From Plasmodium relictum (taxonomy: Eukaryota > Apicomplexa > Aconoidasida > Haemosporida > Plasmodiidae): a stretch of 64,000 nucleotides of DNA. Of this stretch, positions 23,048 through 34,140 are shown piece by piece. The notes below the pieces were generated by a model. The model was not told the origin of the DNA and made no database searches. It worked only from the letters and a program-made list of their open reading frames with translations. How positions within the stretch are numbered: the stretch's first letter is position 1; each line of letters starts with the position of its first letter. The translations under genes were made by a program, and so were the position numbers. The stretch is taken from positions 868,001 to 932,000 of the forward strand of contig NC_041689.1 in NCBI RefSeq assembly GCF_900005765.1. Direction: 5' to 3'.

Positions 23048-25790
23048 TTTTTTACAATAATTTCTTATATTTTTGAATACTATTTCTTATATTTCCACAA
23101 TTTTTTCATCTTATGGATAATTATTAATATTTTATTCAATAAGCATAAATAAAATGCATTATATTCTTTAGAAACAAAAAATTATTCAAAATATAAATAG
23201 AAATTTTCAGTGTGTTTCTTATTTTTTTAACAATTATAAAAATCAATAACAACAAAAAAAAAAAATATATAAATTTTAAGAGATTTATTTAATTATTATG
23301 ATAAAAATACTACACTTTGTTATTTTTATAAAAGAAATAAGTCACTTTTTATATTTTATATAAACAAAATAAAACTTAAGAATTTAAAATTTGTTGTAAA
23401 AAGGGGTAATTATATAATTAAAATACTGAAAAAAAAAAGATTATTTCAAGAAAAATAGCTTTTTCGAAAAAAAAAATATTTCAGTCTTCAAAATTTTTAA
23501 AATATTAGAAAATCATTATAAAAACAAGAGGAAATTAAGTTTATTCTTTTTTTTTTTTCTTTTATAATATGTTGCAGTTAAACTATTCTCCTTAACATTC
23601 ATAATTTTTTTTACTTGTGTCTATAATATTACATAATCTTCATATTGCAATATTTTTTTTTTATTATTAACATTCATAATTTTTTTTTTTTTACAGCTTA
23701 TTTAGAAATGCAAAAGAAGCTTCCAATTTGCTTATTCTCTTTTAGTTAATAGCTAAATATTTTAAACTCTCTGCTTAAAGAAAAATATACAATATTTCTA
23801 AAAGGATTATTTTTTCTATTTTTGTCATTGAAAAATAATGAAAAAAAAATATATATAAACACATAAAAAAACATAAAAATTGCCTCAATTTATTTTATAA
23901 TTATATTTAAAAAAAAAAAAAGAAATAATATTACTCTCAAGTTGTATCAGTATACAAAATACTTGATGTACAACTTTATGTAATAGAAAATTCCATTAAT
24001 ACTTGTAAAGTATATATATTCTTTTTTATTATTTTTCATTTTTTTATTATTTAGATTTAAATTTGTATTTTACTCATTTCATTGATATTATGACGCTTAT
24101 TGTGAATTATTTCTGTAAAATTTTTTTTTCTAGAATAATATAAAAAAATTTTGAAAATGATAATTAAAAATAATAAAGAAAATATTAATAAAATACTAGA
24201 AAAACTCTGTATTTAATAAATACAAGTTCATTATAATTATTCTTTAAGAATTACTATTAATAAAATTTTTAATGCAAATAATTTTATTTTCCTTAATTTT
24301 ATTTTTTATTTTCTGATAATTTTTATTTCATTAAACAATTAGGAAAATAAAAAAAAAAGGTACATAGAAGAAAAGAAATTCATAGATATTTGCATTGAAT
24401 ATTGTGAATTTATAAAAAAAAAAAAAATTAGTAATATCTTTGTAATTCATAAAAAAAAAAATAAATTAATAATACGAATACATAAGATATTTATGAGATA
24501 ATAGATAGACATATGTATATGCAGTTTTGAAAAAGAAGAAAGAATAAAAAAAGATAATTAGCATTTAGTAAATGAAAATACTTTGTTAAAAAATATAAAA
24601 AGTTTTCAAAAATATTAAGATGAAGCTATTCTATTAGTAGTTTTTAATAAAGTATCATCATTAAAAATAAACATAAAAGAGTGATAAAATTAAAAAAAAA
24701 ATTTTAAATATATTATATCAGAATAAAGTATATTTTTTATTTATTAAAACTAATAATAGAAAAATAAATAAGCAAATTAGGATAAATAAAATGTGAAACT
24801 ATGAAATTATAGAAAAGAATTTAAAATAATTGAAAATAAAGCAAATTTTTTACAATTCTAAAAAAAATCGAAAATTTTTCGTAAAAAATAATACATCAAA
24901 TATAATTAACATATGTATCAGATAAGAACAGTGAAAATTACATATATAAGAGATAAGAATCATTTACTACTATAAATATGACAAATTAAAAGATAAATAT
25001 AATTATATATTAGAGATTACTTTAAAAAAAAAAAAAGAAACAAATACAACGAATGGGGAAAAAAAATTATATATTTATATTAATGGGAAATTTAGATAAA
25101 ATATAATGAATAGTTATTTAGAGAACAATAATTTTTCATATCACTAGAAAATGAAAATTTCCGTTTACGTTCAAAAAAATTAAAAATAAAAGAGTTAAAC
25201 ATTTTTGCCTTTTTATTAATATATTAAACATAACATAAGCTATAAAAAAATATATAGTAGTAAATATATATATATATATTATATATCATTTAAATATTAA
25301 AAGAAATATTAGAAAATTTAAGGAATATATTTACAAAAAAATAAAGGACAAAAAAAAAAAGAAAAAAGAATTATGTATACATATTTGTGAAATGAAAAGA
25401 TAAAATATAAAATAAAATAGTTATATTATTATTATTATATAAATCTTAAAGTAAAAAACAACAATATAATTTAAACTTAAAAAATTGTAACAATAAAAAA
25501 AATATATTCAACTTTGTAGATAATATGTGGATTATATAAAAGTAAAAAAAAAAATATTTGAAGGATCTTTTTTATAAATATAATAAATAAAGAAATTTTT
25601 ATATATCAATTTTTCAAAGTAATATATAAAAAATATAAAAAACATAGACAAATGCTATTATTACGGAAGTATTTTATATGATTGGTTTATTATATTATGT
25701 AAACTTTTATAATGAATTATGAAGTATAATTTAATTTTTAGTTAAATATTATATTTATGTACACTCTCATATATAGAGTTAGAATAAATT

Positions 25791-26340
25791 AAAAAAAAAA
25801 TATCTTTCTCTCTAAAAAACTATTATTATTTTCCACAAAAATATATATTAATAAAAAAAAAAGTGCATACAAATTTTTTTTTATAAATATTTGTTCCGTT
25901 GAATCTTTTAGTTCACGAGGAAATATGTGTATAAAAACACTAAGGATTTTTTTTGTGTTTATTTTTTTTAACATTTTGCAATAGAATCTTAAGAAGATAT
26001 AAAAAAGTTGATAACCTTTTTATTATCAAGTAATAAAAAAACATAAAAACACAATATTAAAAAATATTTATTATATAAACATAGGGAGATATATACTCTA
26101 ATTAAATAGTTATTAATATTCTTATATCATAATAGGATGCTATTGCAAGGTGTTAAAAAAGATAAACAAGAAAAGATATATAGTGTTTTTATACACATAT
26201 TTCTTCGTGAACTAAAAGATTCAAAGGAACAGATATTTATAAAAAAAATTTGTATGCACTTTTTTTTTTTATTAATATTTATTTTTGTGTAAAATAATAA
26301 TAGTTTTTTAGAGAGGAAGATATATTTTTTTTTTTTTTTT
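25791..26340. repeat. Long imperfect inverted repeat (foldback)
   Basis: Arm 1 is about 25791-25988 and arm 2 about 26134-26340, in opposite orientation and roughly 90% identical by eye, separated by about 145 bases. Matching landmarks are CTCTAAAAAACTATTATTAT, AAGTGCATACAAATTTTTTT, GAATCTTTTAGTTCACGA, ATATGTGTATAAAAACACTA and TTGCAATAG. The A/T runs at the outer ends differ in length. Read in the same sense, both arms encode a similar peptide piece (IHIF.RELKDS.EQIFI), as in the 61-codon minus-strand frame at 25789-25974. The spacer has its own small hairpin (TTGATAA/TTATCAA at about 26009-26030). Confidence 0.85.
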
Positions 26341-27349
26341 TTTTGTTATCTCTTATTGTGTAATTAATAAATTTATTAATTATTTTTATTCTATAAAATA
26401 TAAAAATATTAAATGATGGTACATTTATTAACAATAATTAATGCTTTTAAATAAATTCAAAAACGTGAGTCATTTAAAAATGATTAATTCTTAAAAAAAA
26501 ATAGAAGCATTAAAATGTAGTGGCTCACATAAGCACTTTATGTAATGCCTTAATTCATTGGTTGGATATTTAATGACTTTGTTAGAGTAATGAACAAATA
26601 AATTAATAAGGATCATATAGATAGATTTCTATTTATTTAATATATTATAATATTAATTATTACAAATGATTACTTATAAATTATGATATTTAACTTAACA
26701 GAAAATTTATTTTATTCCAAAAAGAAAATTTTAAGTATTTGTTTAACTTTATTAATTAATAACTAAATATCAATTCTATAACTCATTATGCATTTGAATT
26801 AATATATACATTATATAATAATTATTGTACATAGTACCATTGCATTTTTTACTACACATAAATCACGGAATAGTTGAAAGTAAATTTTTTTTTTCTTAAG
26901 AATAAAAAAAATTAAAAAAAATTATCATTGAATTTTATATATTTTGAATAAATTTTTATTTTTTTAGTGTACATATTTTTTTTTACATTTTGCGTAATGT
27001 TTTAAAGTCATTCACTATACCCATTTTAACTTGCATATTTTCCTCAAGTACCTAGCATGCAAAAATAAAATTATAGCTATTTTATTTTCCTCTTAATACA
27101 ATAAAAAATAGGTCGATAATACTATCTATTGACCATACCTATAATAATAATATTCTCTCTTAAGGTATGCAAACCTTAACATATCTCACATAATATATAA
27201 TGAGCATTTAATGAAAATATATAGTACTTTTAATAAAAATGTTTTTTTTATATTTCTATTTCTTTCTATGACAAATGCATGTGATATTAAAAATTATAAA
27301 ACTGTACATACCACTCATTGATTTGTTAACCATTCAAATACTTTTATGA

Positions 27350-27470
27350 CATTTTAAACAGTCAAATCAATAAAGAGAACATAAAGAAAATTCTATTTTA
27401 TTCATTGTTATGTCATTTAGTGTAGATAATTATATACTTCTTTTATAATTGTGTTATGCAACTTATAATA
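27350..27470. repeat. Diverged direct repeat, copy 1
   Basis: Shares TTTAAACAGTCAAATCAATA with copy 2, followed by AAGAG, a TCTA block, ATAATTATATACT and a TATAATT/TATG block in the same order. By eye identity is about 65-70% over 120 bases. Only these ends match; the sequence between the copies is not obviously related to any known gene. Confidence 0.5.
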
Positions 27471-28997
27471 AATGGTGAATTTGTTCATATTTAAAGCTTT
27501 TTAAATTACTGCTATGTTAAATAAGTATTTAACATTTCTCAAAACATTAAAAATTTATAGATTCCTTTGTAGTTTTTTATATGTCAGTATTATTTACTCC
27601 AAAAATTATTATTATTTCTCATATATATCACATTATAAAAAAGTAATTCATTCCCCCCAAAAAATTATACATACCTATTTTTTTTTTTCTTTTTAGTGAG
27701 CATACATATGTGCATTTCCTTATATACTTTACGTGAATAGCTAAACTTTTAACTGAATTCCATTTCAACTTATATTTCAAAAAGTTTGTAACATTTTTAT
27801 ATTAACTAGTAACAAATAAAAAATTGTAATAATTAGTTAAATGAGAATTATAAGGATAATAATTCATATTATAAAAATGATATAAATATTAAAAGTATTA
27901 TATAAATGGAATATTGATACAGTAAAAAATATGTAGTTAGTATAAAAGATTCTTACTTTTTAATATTAATATTGCTAAGTAAATAAAGACAAAAATAATG
28001 GAAACTTTCTATGATATATAATGAAAACAATACAAAAAAGGATTATCTAGGGGCATAAACAAATTTTAGTATAAAAAAAGCTATTATGAATATATAACTG
28101 TTAAAATAACCAAAATATTCATTTAAACAGCATTTACTTTAATATATAAAATATGCTATATCAAAGGAAATTACAAAAAATGTATTTTAAATAAAAATAA
28201 AATACAGACCTAAAAATCAGGCATTATAATTAAAATTGAAATAAAGAAAAAAAAAATTTTCATTCAACCAAAAAACGATAAATAAAAATATGTAGAGTAA
28301 AATTTTCTTATAATATATAAATTAAAAAAGTAATATCTTAATGAAAGAGTAGAATTACCTAATAAAGGGGTTAATATTTTAATTAATAATAAAATTATAT
28401 TAATAAATTTTAATAATTATAATGATAATATTAATGGGAATGTATATATAATAAAGGTATAAACATGTAAGGATAATAAAAAAGCATGGTTTCATTTAAG
28501 GGCAAGCAATACATTAGTGGATGTAACTTTTTTAAAAGATACTCTTTAAATAATGAAAGAAAAAATTATAATTTAAAAATAAAAAAGGAAAAAACAACAA
28601 AATTACAAGTAAGAAAAATTTTAACCAGTTGCACTTTCACCTAAGAAAGCAGTGAAATATATCATTATTTTCTTTAGAATTTGAGAAAAATAAACAAAGA
28701 CACTACTGAAAAAATTAATGAAAAAGAAAAAAATTAATAAAAATGAAGATTGTGATAAGCAATCAAGTTTAACTTATAATAATATGAAAAAATAGTTTAA
28801 TCATAGCATCTTCTTAGGAGAGATAAGAATAAAATCATTGATGTTGGATAGGAATATAAAAATAAAAAGTTGCATCCCACATTTTGGAAAATTTTTTTTT
28901 TTTACCATTAAAGGAAACAAAAACTAGAAAAAGTTCTTAAAAACATGAAAGAAAATTTTGAAAATTGATTTATTAATTAGAATTTTGAATACTTTCA

Positions 28998-29115
28998 CAC
29001 TATGTTAAACAGTCAAATTAATAAAGAGTATGTAGAGAAATCTCTACTAATTTTACATATAATAAAATTACTTGACATATATAATTATATACTCTTTATA
29101 TAATTATCTATGTAT
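28998..29115. repeat. Diverged direct repeat, copy 2
   Basis: Partner of the copy at about 27350-27470, in the same orientation and about 1.65 kb downstream. The pair could be the ends of an old inserted element or a simple segmental duplication. No intact coding region lies between them and I cannot assign a family. Confidence 0.5.
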
Positions 29116-30489
29116 TATAAAATAAAACAAATTTATTTTATATATTATTTTATTTTAATCAATTTTTTTGATATTGCTTGTTACAATTTATTTTTATTTA
29201 TTTATAAGTTTGGATATTCAAGTTTATTAATAATTTTTATTTTCAATATTTTTTTTTAAAACTTTAATCACATATAAAAAGTTAAAAAGTTCAGTTATTT
29301 TTTTTTTTTTATTTATTAAAAAAAAATTAACAATAAATAAAATATATTTATAGATCATGTAAGCCACATGAATAATTAAAACTATTTATTTAACATTTTT
29401 CTTAAATAACATGCGAAATGGATCCATAATACCATTAATTAATCTATACCGTATCGAATATGTAGTTATATTATTTATCGGCTATTAGTTTTGTCTAAAA
29501 TAGGGAAATAATACCATTTATCTATCAAAAATGGAAAGAAAAAACATGATATAATAAGAGATGAAATTTGATTTATTCAGATTATAAAATAAGAAAATAA
29601 ACAATAAAGAAGATAATTTTGAAAAAAAAAAAAAATACATTGTTATTCCAAATTAGAGGAAAGAATGATATTAATTACGAAAGAAAAAGTATTATTATTA
29701 AAAATATATGGATATCTGAAATTATAACTATTAAAATTAAAAAAAAAATAAAATAAATATTTATAAAAGAAAGAGAATAGCTAGCAATAGAAATTAAAGA
29801 ACTGAACTAATAAAATTAAAATATCATCCTATAGAGTAATGAATTGTGAAATATTAGAATTACATGTTAAGAAAACCTATTTTTTATTCTTCAAAAGAAA
29901 AAAACAATAAAATATAAAACATCCTTTATTTATGTGACTTGAAAATTCCAATAGAATTCCAAAAAAAAAAAAAAAGTTGAAATAAATAAAATTGAATTAA
30001 ATAATGAAAAAATAAAATAAAATAAAATAAAAACACATTAAGTATGCAGTATTCAAAATATAGATATTAAAATAAAAACTATTATATTAATAGTTGCCAT
30101 CCAAGATGAAACATTCAATAACTCTATTATGATTATTTGGCTAATTGAGTTTTAAATATGATGCAATATAATTAAGCAAAAAAGTAAAATAAAAACCAAA
30201 CATTTTGGTATTTCTTTTAAATATTACTTTATTAATTGTAAATTTTTGATATTTTTTATTTTACAAGATCTAATTAAACAAAAAAAAAAAAAAAGTAAAA
30301 TAACTTAAAATACAATCAAAAATAAATCAAAATTAAATTAATATAAAAATAAAAACAATAAACTACACAAATAAAATAAATAACAATACACAGCTCATAA
30401 TGAATTTACTAACACTAAAAAAAAAATTTTTAAATTAAAAAAAATTAAAAAAAAAGAAAATACTAAAAATTTGTACTATTATAAATATA

Positions 30490-30493
30490 TGGA

Positions 30494-30533
<40 letters not shown>
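30490..30533. repeat. (AT)n microsatellite
   Basis: Run of AT dinucleotides just 3' of the golgin-like gene. Confidence 0.75.
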
Positions 30534-30538
<5 letters not shown>

Positions 30539-30609
30539 AACTGTAAAATATTTAACAATTTTTTTTTATATTTGGGAATAATTAATTTCTATAATGAAAT
30601 AAAATTTTC

Positions 30610-32322
30610 TCAAAATTCTTTTGTTTCTTCATCTAAGAATTCTAGAAATTGATCTGATATAGTTTTTTCTTGGAAATCTTCTATTATGCCTTTAATACCT
30701 AAAATATCACATAAAATAAGAAATATTTGATTTTTAATATTTTTTGTTTTTAAAGTATCTTGACTATTTTTTATTATTTCTATTATAATTTGTTTATCCA
30801 CATGATTTTCTTTGCAATATTTTGTTAATTTATCTTTATCTTCATTTATTTTTTTGGTATCATCTAATTTTGACTGTATTTTATTGATATGATCTTGCAA
30901 GATATTTTTCTCATGAATCAAGTCCTCAATTATTTTATTTTTATTATTTAATTCATTTTTATAAATTTCTACATCACTTTTTAATTTTTCAAAATTTATT
31001 AAAATTTTTTTATTTTTAATTATTTCACCCTTTAAATATTTTATTTTATCGTTTAATAAATTTATTTTAACATTATTTTCTTCTTCTAATGATTTTATAA
31101 TATTTTTTAGATTTATTCTATTTTCATTATTTATAGAAAAGTCTTCTTCTTCACATTCTATAAGGGAAGCTTTATTTGGAAAAATTTCATTGTTGTTATT
31201 TCTTAGTGTATCCTCTTTTTTTTCCAAAGATTTAAAATCTAAATCAGCATTAGTAAAAATTAGAGATTTTTCATCACATGGGATATTATTACTATTATCC
31301 ACATTGTAATCATTTTTTCTTTTTTTCTCTTTCATATTAGTTTCCATATTTTGAACTTCAATTTTTTCTTTGTCAATGTTGTTATGAAAAATTCTATATT
31401 TCTGAAAACCTTCATTAATTGTATTTTCTTCCTTTTTTATAATATGCTTATTATTAATTTTATTATTTTTGCTTTCATTACTTTCTATCCATACTTCATC
31501 ATGTAAATTACATAAATTTTCATCTTTCAGTACTTTTGTTATAATAAAATTTTCATTTTGTTTTGAAATGTTTTTCTTATTAATAACAGTGTCAGTGTTT
31601 TCTTTTTTATATTCTAAATCAAAAATTTTTTTTACATCAATGGTAATTTTTTTTTCTTCAGAATAATTAGAAATGGAGCATTTTTCTTTTGCTCCCTTAT
31701 TTTGGTCAATGTTATTTTTTAAATATGTTTTGTTATCTTCACTGTTTTCTTTATTTATTTCTTTATCATTGTTTATCTCAAATAACTTATCTACTTTTAA
31801 TATATTCAAGAATAAATGTGTGATATTATAATCGTATTCCTCTTTATTCATATGAATATATTCAAATTTATCCACTAAATTAATATTTAAAAATTTTGTT
31901 AAAATATATAAAATATATTTACACATACAAATAAAATCTAGTAAAAAAAATTTTTTTTCTTCTGTATTATAATGTTTAATTTTGTATTCATTGATAAATA
32001 ACTGAGTCTTCTCATTTTTTATGAAACTATTAAATAAATTTATGTTATTAATTATTTCTTGATATAGAATATTCTTGGTGTATATTTTTTCTTTATTGTT
32101 TTCTTCATCATTAAATAGAAGATTTTTACTGTCACAATTATTTAGAGTTGACTTTTTTATGTTGTAATTTATATTTGATTCTTTTTTATTTGTTACTTCT
32201 TTATTGCAATCATTATTCAAACTTTCACTTTTTTCATTTATAAATATTGTATCATCTTCCGTTGATATAACATTTTGAATATTTTTCATAGCCTTATTAA
32301 TTTTATACCATGCATTTTGCAT
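30610..32322 (-). CDS. Golgin-like coiled-coil protein with a GRAB-type C-terminal domain
   Basis: A 570-residue single-exon frame. The N-terminus (MQNAWYKINKAMKNIQNVIS) resembles the short amphipathic start of plant and fungal golgins. The middle is Asn/Lys-rich and disordered. Residues about 400-510 are strong coiled coil. The C-terminal 55 residues contain HVDKQIIIEIIKNSQDTLK followed by QIFLILCDILGIKGIIEDF. I read this as the GRAB (GRIP-related Arf-binding) pattern 'VDr.lv.nl...fl....rf.vl.lia.lL...dE'. GRAB golgins (Rud3/GMAP-210 type) bind Arf family GTPases and tether vesicles at the cis-Golgi. The expected site is the parasite Golgi. The match is short and could be coincidental. Confidence 0.5.
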   Translation of the reverse strand: MQNAWYKINKAMKNIQNVISTEDDTIFINEKSESLNNDCNKEVTNKKESNINYNIKKSTLNNCDSKNLLFNDEENNKEKIYTKNILYQEIINNINLFNSFIKNEKTQLFINEYKIKHYNTEEKKFFLLDFICMCKYILYILTKFLNINLVDKFEYIHMNKEEYDYNITHLFLNILKVDKLFEINNDKEINKENSEDNKTYLKNNIDQNKGAKEKCSISNYSEEKKITIDVKKIFDLEYKKENTDTVINKKNISKQNENFIITKVLKDENLCNLHDEVWIESNESKNNKINNKHIIKKEENTINEGFQKYRIFHNNIDKEKIEVQNMETNMKEKKRKNDYNVDNSNNIPCDEKSLIFTNADLDFKSLEKKEDTLRNNNNEIFPNKASLIECEEEDFSINNENRINLKNIIKSLEEENNVKINLLNDKIKYLKGEIIKNKKILINFEKLKSDVEIYKNELNNKNKIIEDLIHEKNILQDHINKIQSKLDDTKKINEDKDKLTKYCKENHVDKQIIIEIIKNSQDTLKTKNIKNQIFLILCDILGIKGIIEDFQEKTISDQFLEFLDEETKEF

Positions 32323-32976
32323 TGCTATTTTATTTTTTATTTAAAAAATCGAGTAAAAAAATTAAACTATATGTGTTCATACATTTATTTATATATATAT
32401 GCATATTTTTTTTTTTTTTTTTGTGTATAAACTTTTAAATACAAAATTTTGAAATATTTCAAAAGATAAATAATTTGTGTATTTCTATAATTGTTTTTTC
32501 TTTATAACATATGATACCTTTATATTTTTATATATTTTATAATTTTTATAATGTTTATATGATTTTTTGTGTTTATCAATATAAATATGCATTAATATTC
32601 ATTTGAATATCTTTTATTCTATTTAATTTTAATTTTAATTTCAATTGTAATTTTTCTTTCTATTTTAATATTTATGTTTTATACATATTCTTTTATTTTT
32701 TACGTTATGAATGTTCTATTATGCACTTTTTTTTTTATAAATTTATGCATGTTTTAATAAAAAATAAAATAGAGAAACATACAAAAATAATAATTAAATT
32801 TTTTAAAAATATTTATATTTTTTAATAAATTGAAAAAAAAAAGAAAAGAAATAAACTTTCATATATAGTAGATATATATAAACAACACTATATATTATAA
32901 ATTTTTTTTTTATTTTACAAGTTTTAAAATAAAAATATATAATAAAATTTATATTATATATATATATATATATAAA
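32323..32976. other. Divergent intergenic region
   Basis: Shared upstream region of the golgin-like gene (minus) and the 93-residue gene (plus). T-rich on one half and A-rich on the other, with an (AT)n run just before the start at 32977. No other content is seen. Confidence 0.55.
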
Positions 32977-33258
32977 ATGGGGAAGATAAATATAAAGGAT
33001 TATGGAAACATTTGTATATGGTTCAAAAAATTAAGCAGTAAAAAGCCAATACCTTTACTACCAGAGAATAAAAATGAGAGATTAAAAAAATTTACAAATT
33101 TTTCTCTATATCATATAATGGAAAAGTATGAATTTTTGCCAAATTTTATTTTACAAACAGAATATTTATACCCAATTTTATATAAAAATCCAGAAGTATT
33201 AAAGCAATCATATTTTAATCATCATAAATTTTCAAATTTACAAAATAAACCAAAGTAA
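32977..33258 (+). CDS. Small basic protein of unknown function
   Basis: A 93-codon frame starting with ATG after an AT-rich leader. The protein has no low-complexity run and a balanced composition, rich in aromatic and proline residues (KPIPLLPENKNERLKKF, then LYHIMEKYEFLPNFILQTEY). That is unlike chance frames in this DNA and argues that it is real. I see no membrane segment or clear targeting signal. It could be a small subunit of a mitochondrial or other complex, but no family is recognised. The stop codon lies inside an 8-bp tandem repeat. Confidence 0.65.
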   Translation: MGKINIKDYGNICIWFKKLSSKKPIPLLPENKNERLKKFTNFSLYHIMEKYEFLPNFILQTEYLYPILYKNPEVLKQSYFNHHKFSNLQNKPK

Positions 33259-33285
33259 AAGAGTAAAAGAGTAAAAGAGTAAAAG
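33254..33285. repeat. Four copies of AGTAAAAG spanning a stop codon
   Basis: The octamer repeats four times in perfect tandem. The first copy contains the end of the last sense codon (AAG) and the TAA stop of the 93-codon gene. Confidence 0.9.
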
Positions 33286-34140
33286 GAAAAAAGAAAAAAT
33301 ATATACATATATATGCATACACATAGTGTAGGATATTCTTTTTTAAATTTAAAAATAAAGGGATTCAACTTTTAGTCAAAAAGAAGTTAGTATAACATTA
33401 CTTAATAAAACAAAAATATATATATAAATTATTTTTTATTAATTTACATATTTATAGTCATTTTTTTTTTTTTAACAGTTTTAGTCATTTATATTTTAAA
33501 TAAATCAATATTTTACATATTCATATTTTTTTTTTTCTTTTTTTTGTTTTAAAATAAACTTTAATATTTTATTATTATTATTTTTTTTTATAAAGAGTTA
33601 ATTATATATATATAATATACGTCTTCATTATTTATACAAAATTAAATTTTTACTATTTTTACAAAATGGAAATGTAATAAAAAAAAAAATTAATATTTAA
33701 ATAAAAAGTTTAATTTTTTTTATTTATTGATATAAAATAAATAAAAAAAAAAAATGTAATAATGGTAAATCTAATTATTACTAGAAAAAAGCATTAATTC
33801 TTTATTTTTATATTTCAAGAAGTACTAATCTTATGTTCATGTACAACTATTCTTTTTATGATTATGTCCTTATTATCCTATTTTTTTATTGGCAACATTT
33901 TTTTCATATATTTTTTAATTTTTTTTTTTTTTTTTTGGATTTCATTCTGTATAAATTATATTTTTTTTTTTTTTTAATTTTTTAATTTTCATAAGGTTTT
34001 TAATCACACATTTAAAAATTATCATCAATTATTAAAACACTTACATTATGTTAATGTATTTCTTTTCACAGGAGTTAAAAACAATATGATTTATATTGTG
34101 TTAATATATATTGCTTTTACTATTTTTATTTAAGATTCTG
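33259..34140. other. Convergent intergenic region
   Basis: Between the 93-codon gene and poly(A) polymerase 3' ends. It holds the octamer repeat at its start and long T tracts near 33920-33975. No gene is seen. Confidence 0.55.

Larger units (their letters stand above)
23048..30609. other. 7.5-kb gene-free segment with diverged repeats
   Basis: No frame over about 60 codons is convincing on either strand, in a window where gaps are otherwise about 0.5-1.7 kb. The first part (23.0-25.7 kb) is uniform AT-rich sequence. Then come a foldback repeat at 25.79-26.34 kb and a less AT-rich stretch (about 26.5-29.5 kb) that contains a pair of diverged direct repeats and recurring ATAATACCAT-like words. 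The last 1 kb is A-rich. Possible explanations are a decayed insertion, a long regulatory or noncoding-RNA region, or an expanded intergenic spacer. It lacks the clean internal repeat array expected of a Plasmodium centromere. Confidence 0.6.

Noticed and set aside
25789-25974. 61-codon minus-strand frame in the foldback repeat.
   Set aside because: It coincides with one arm of the inverted repeat and has no recognisable family. The matching peptide in the other arm follows from the repeat itself.
29800-29840. On the minus strand a few residues resemble a reverse transcriptase catalytic box (DDIL), inside the gene-free segment near the diverged direct repeats.
   Set aside because: The resemblance covers only a handful of residues with no other polymerase, protease or integrase block recognisable nearby. 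In such AT-rich DNA this can arise by chance, so I do not call an element.
23048-30609. Centromere in the gene-free segment.
   Set aside because: Plasmodium centromeres are 2-4 kb of even more extreme AT content with a compact tandem repeat core. Here the middle is less AT-rich than average and the repeats are inverted or dispersed.
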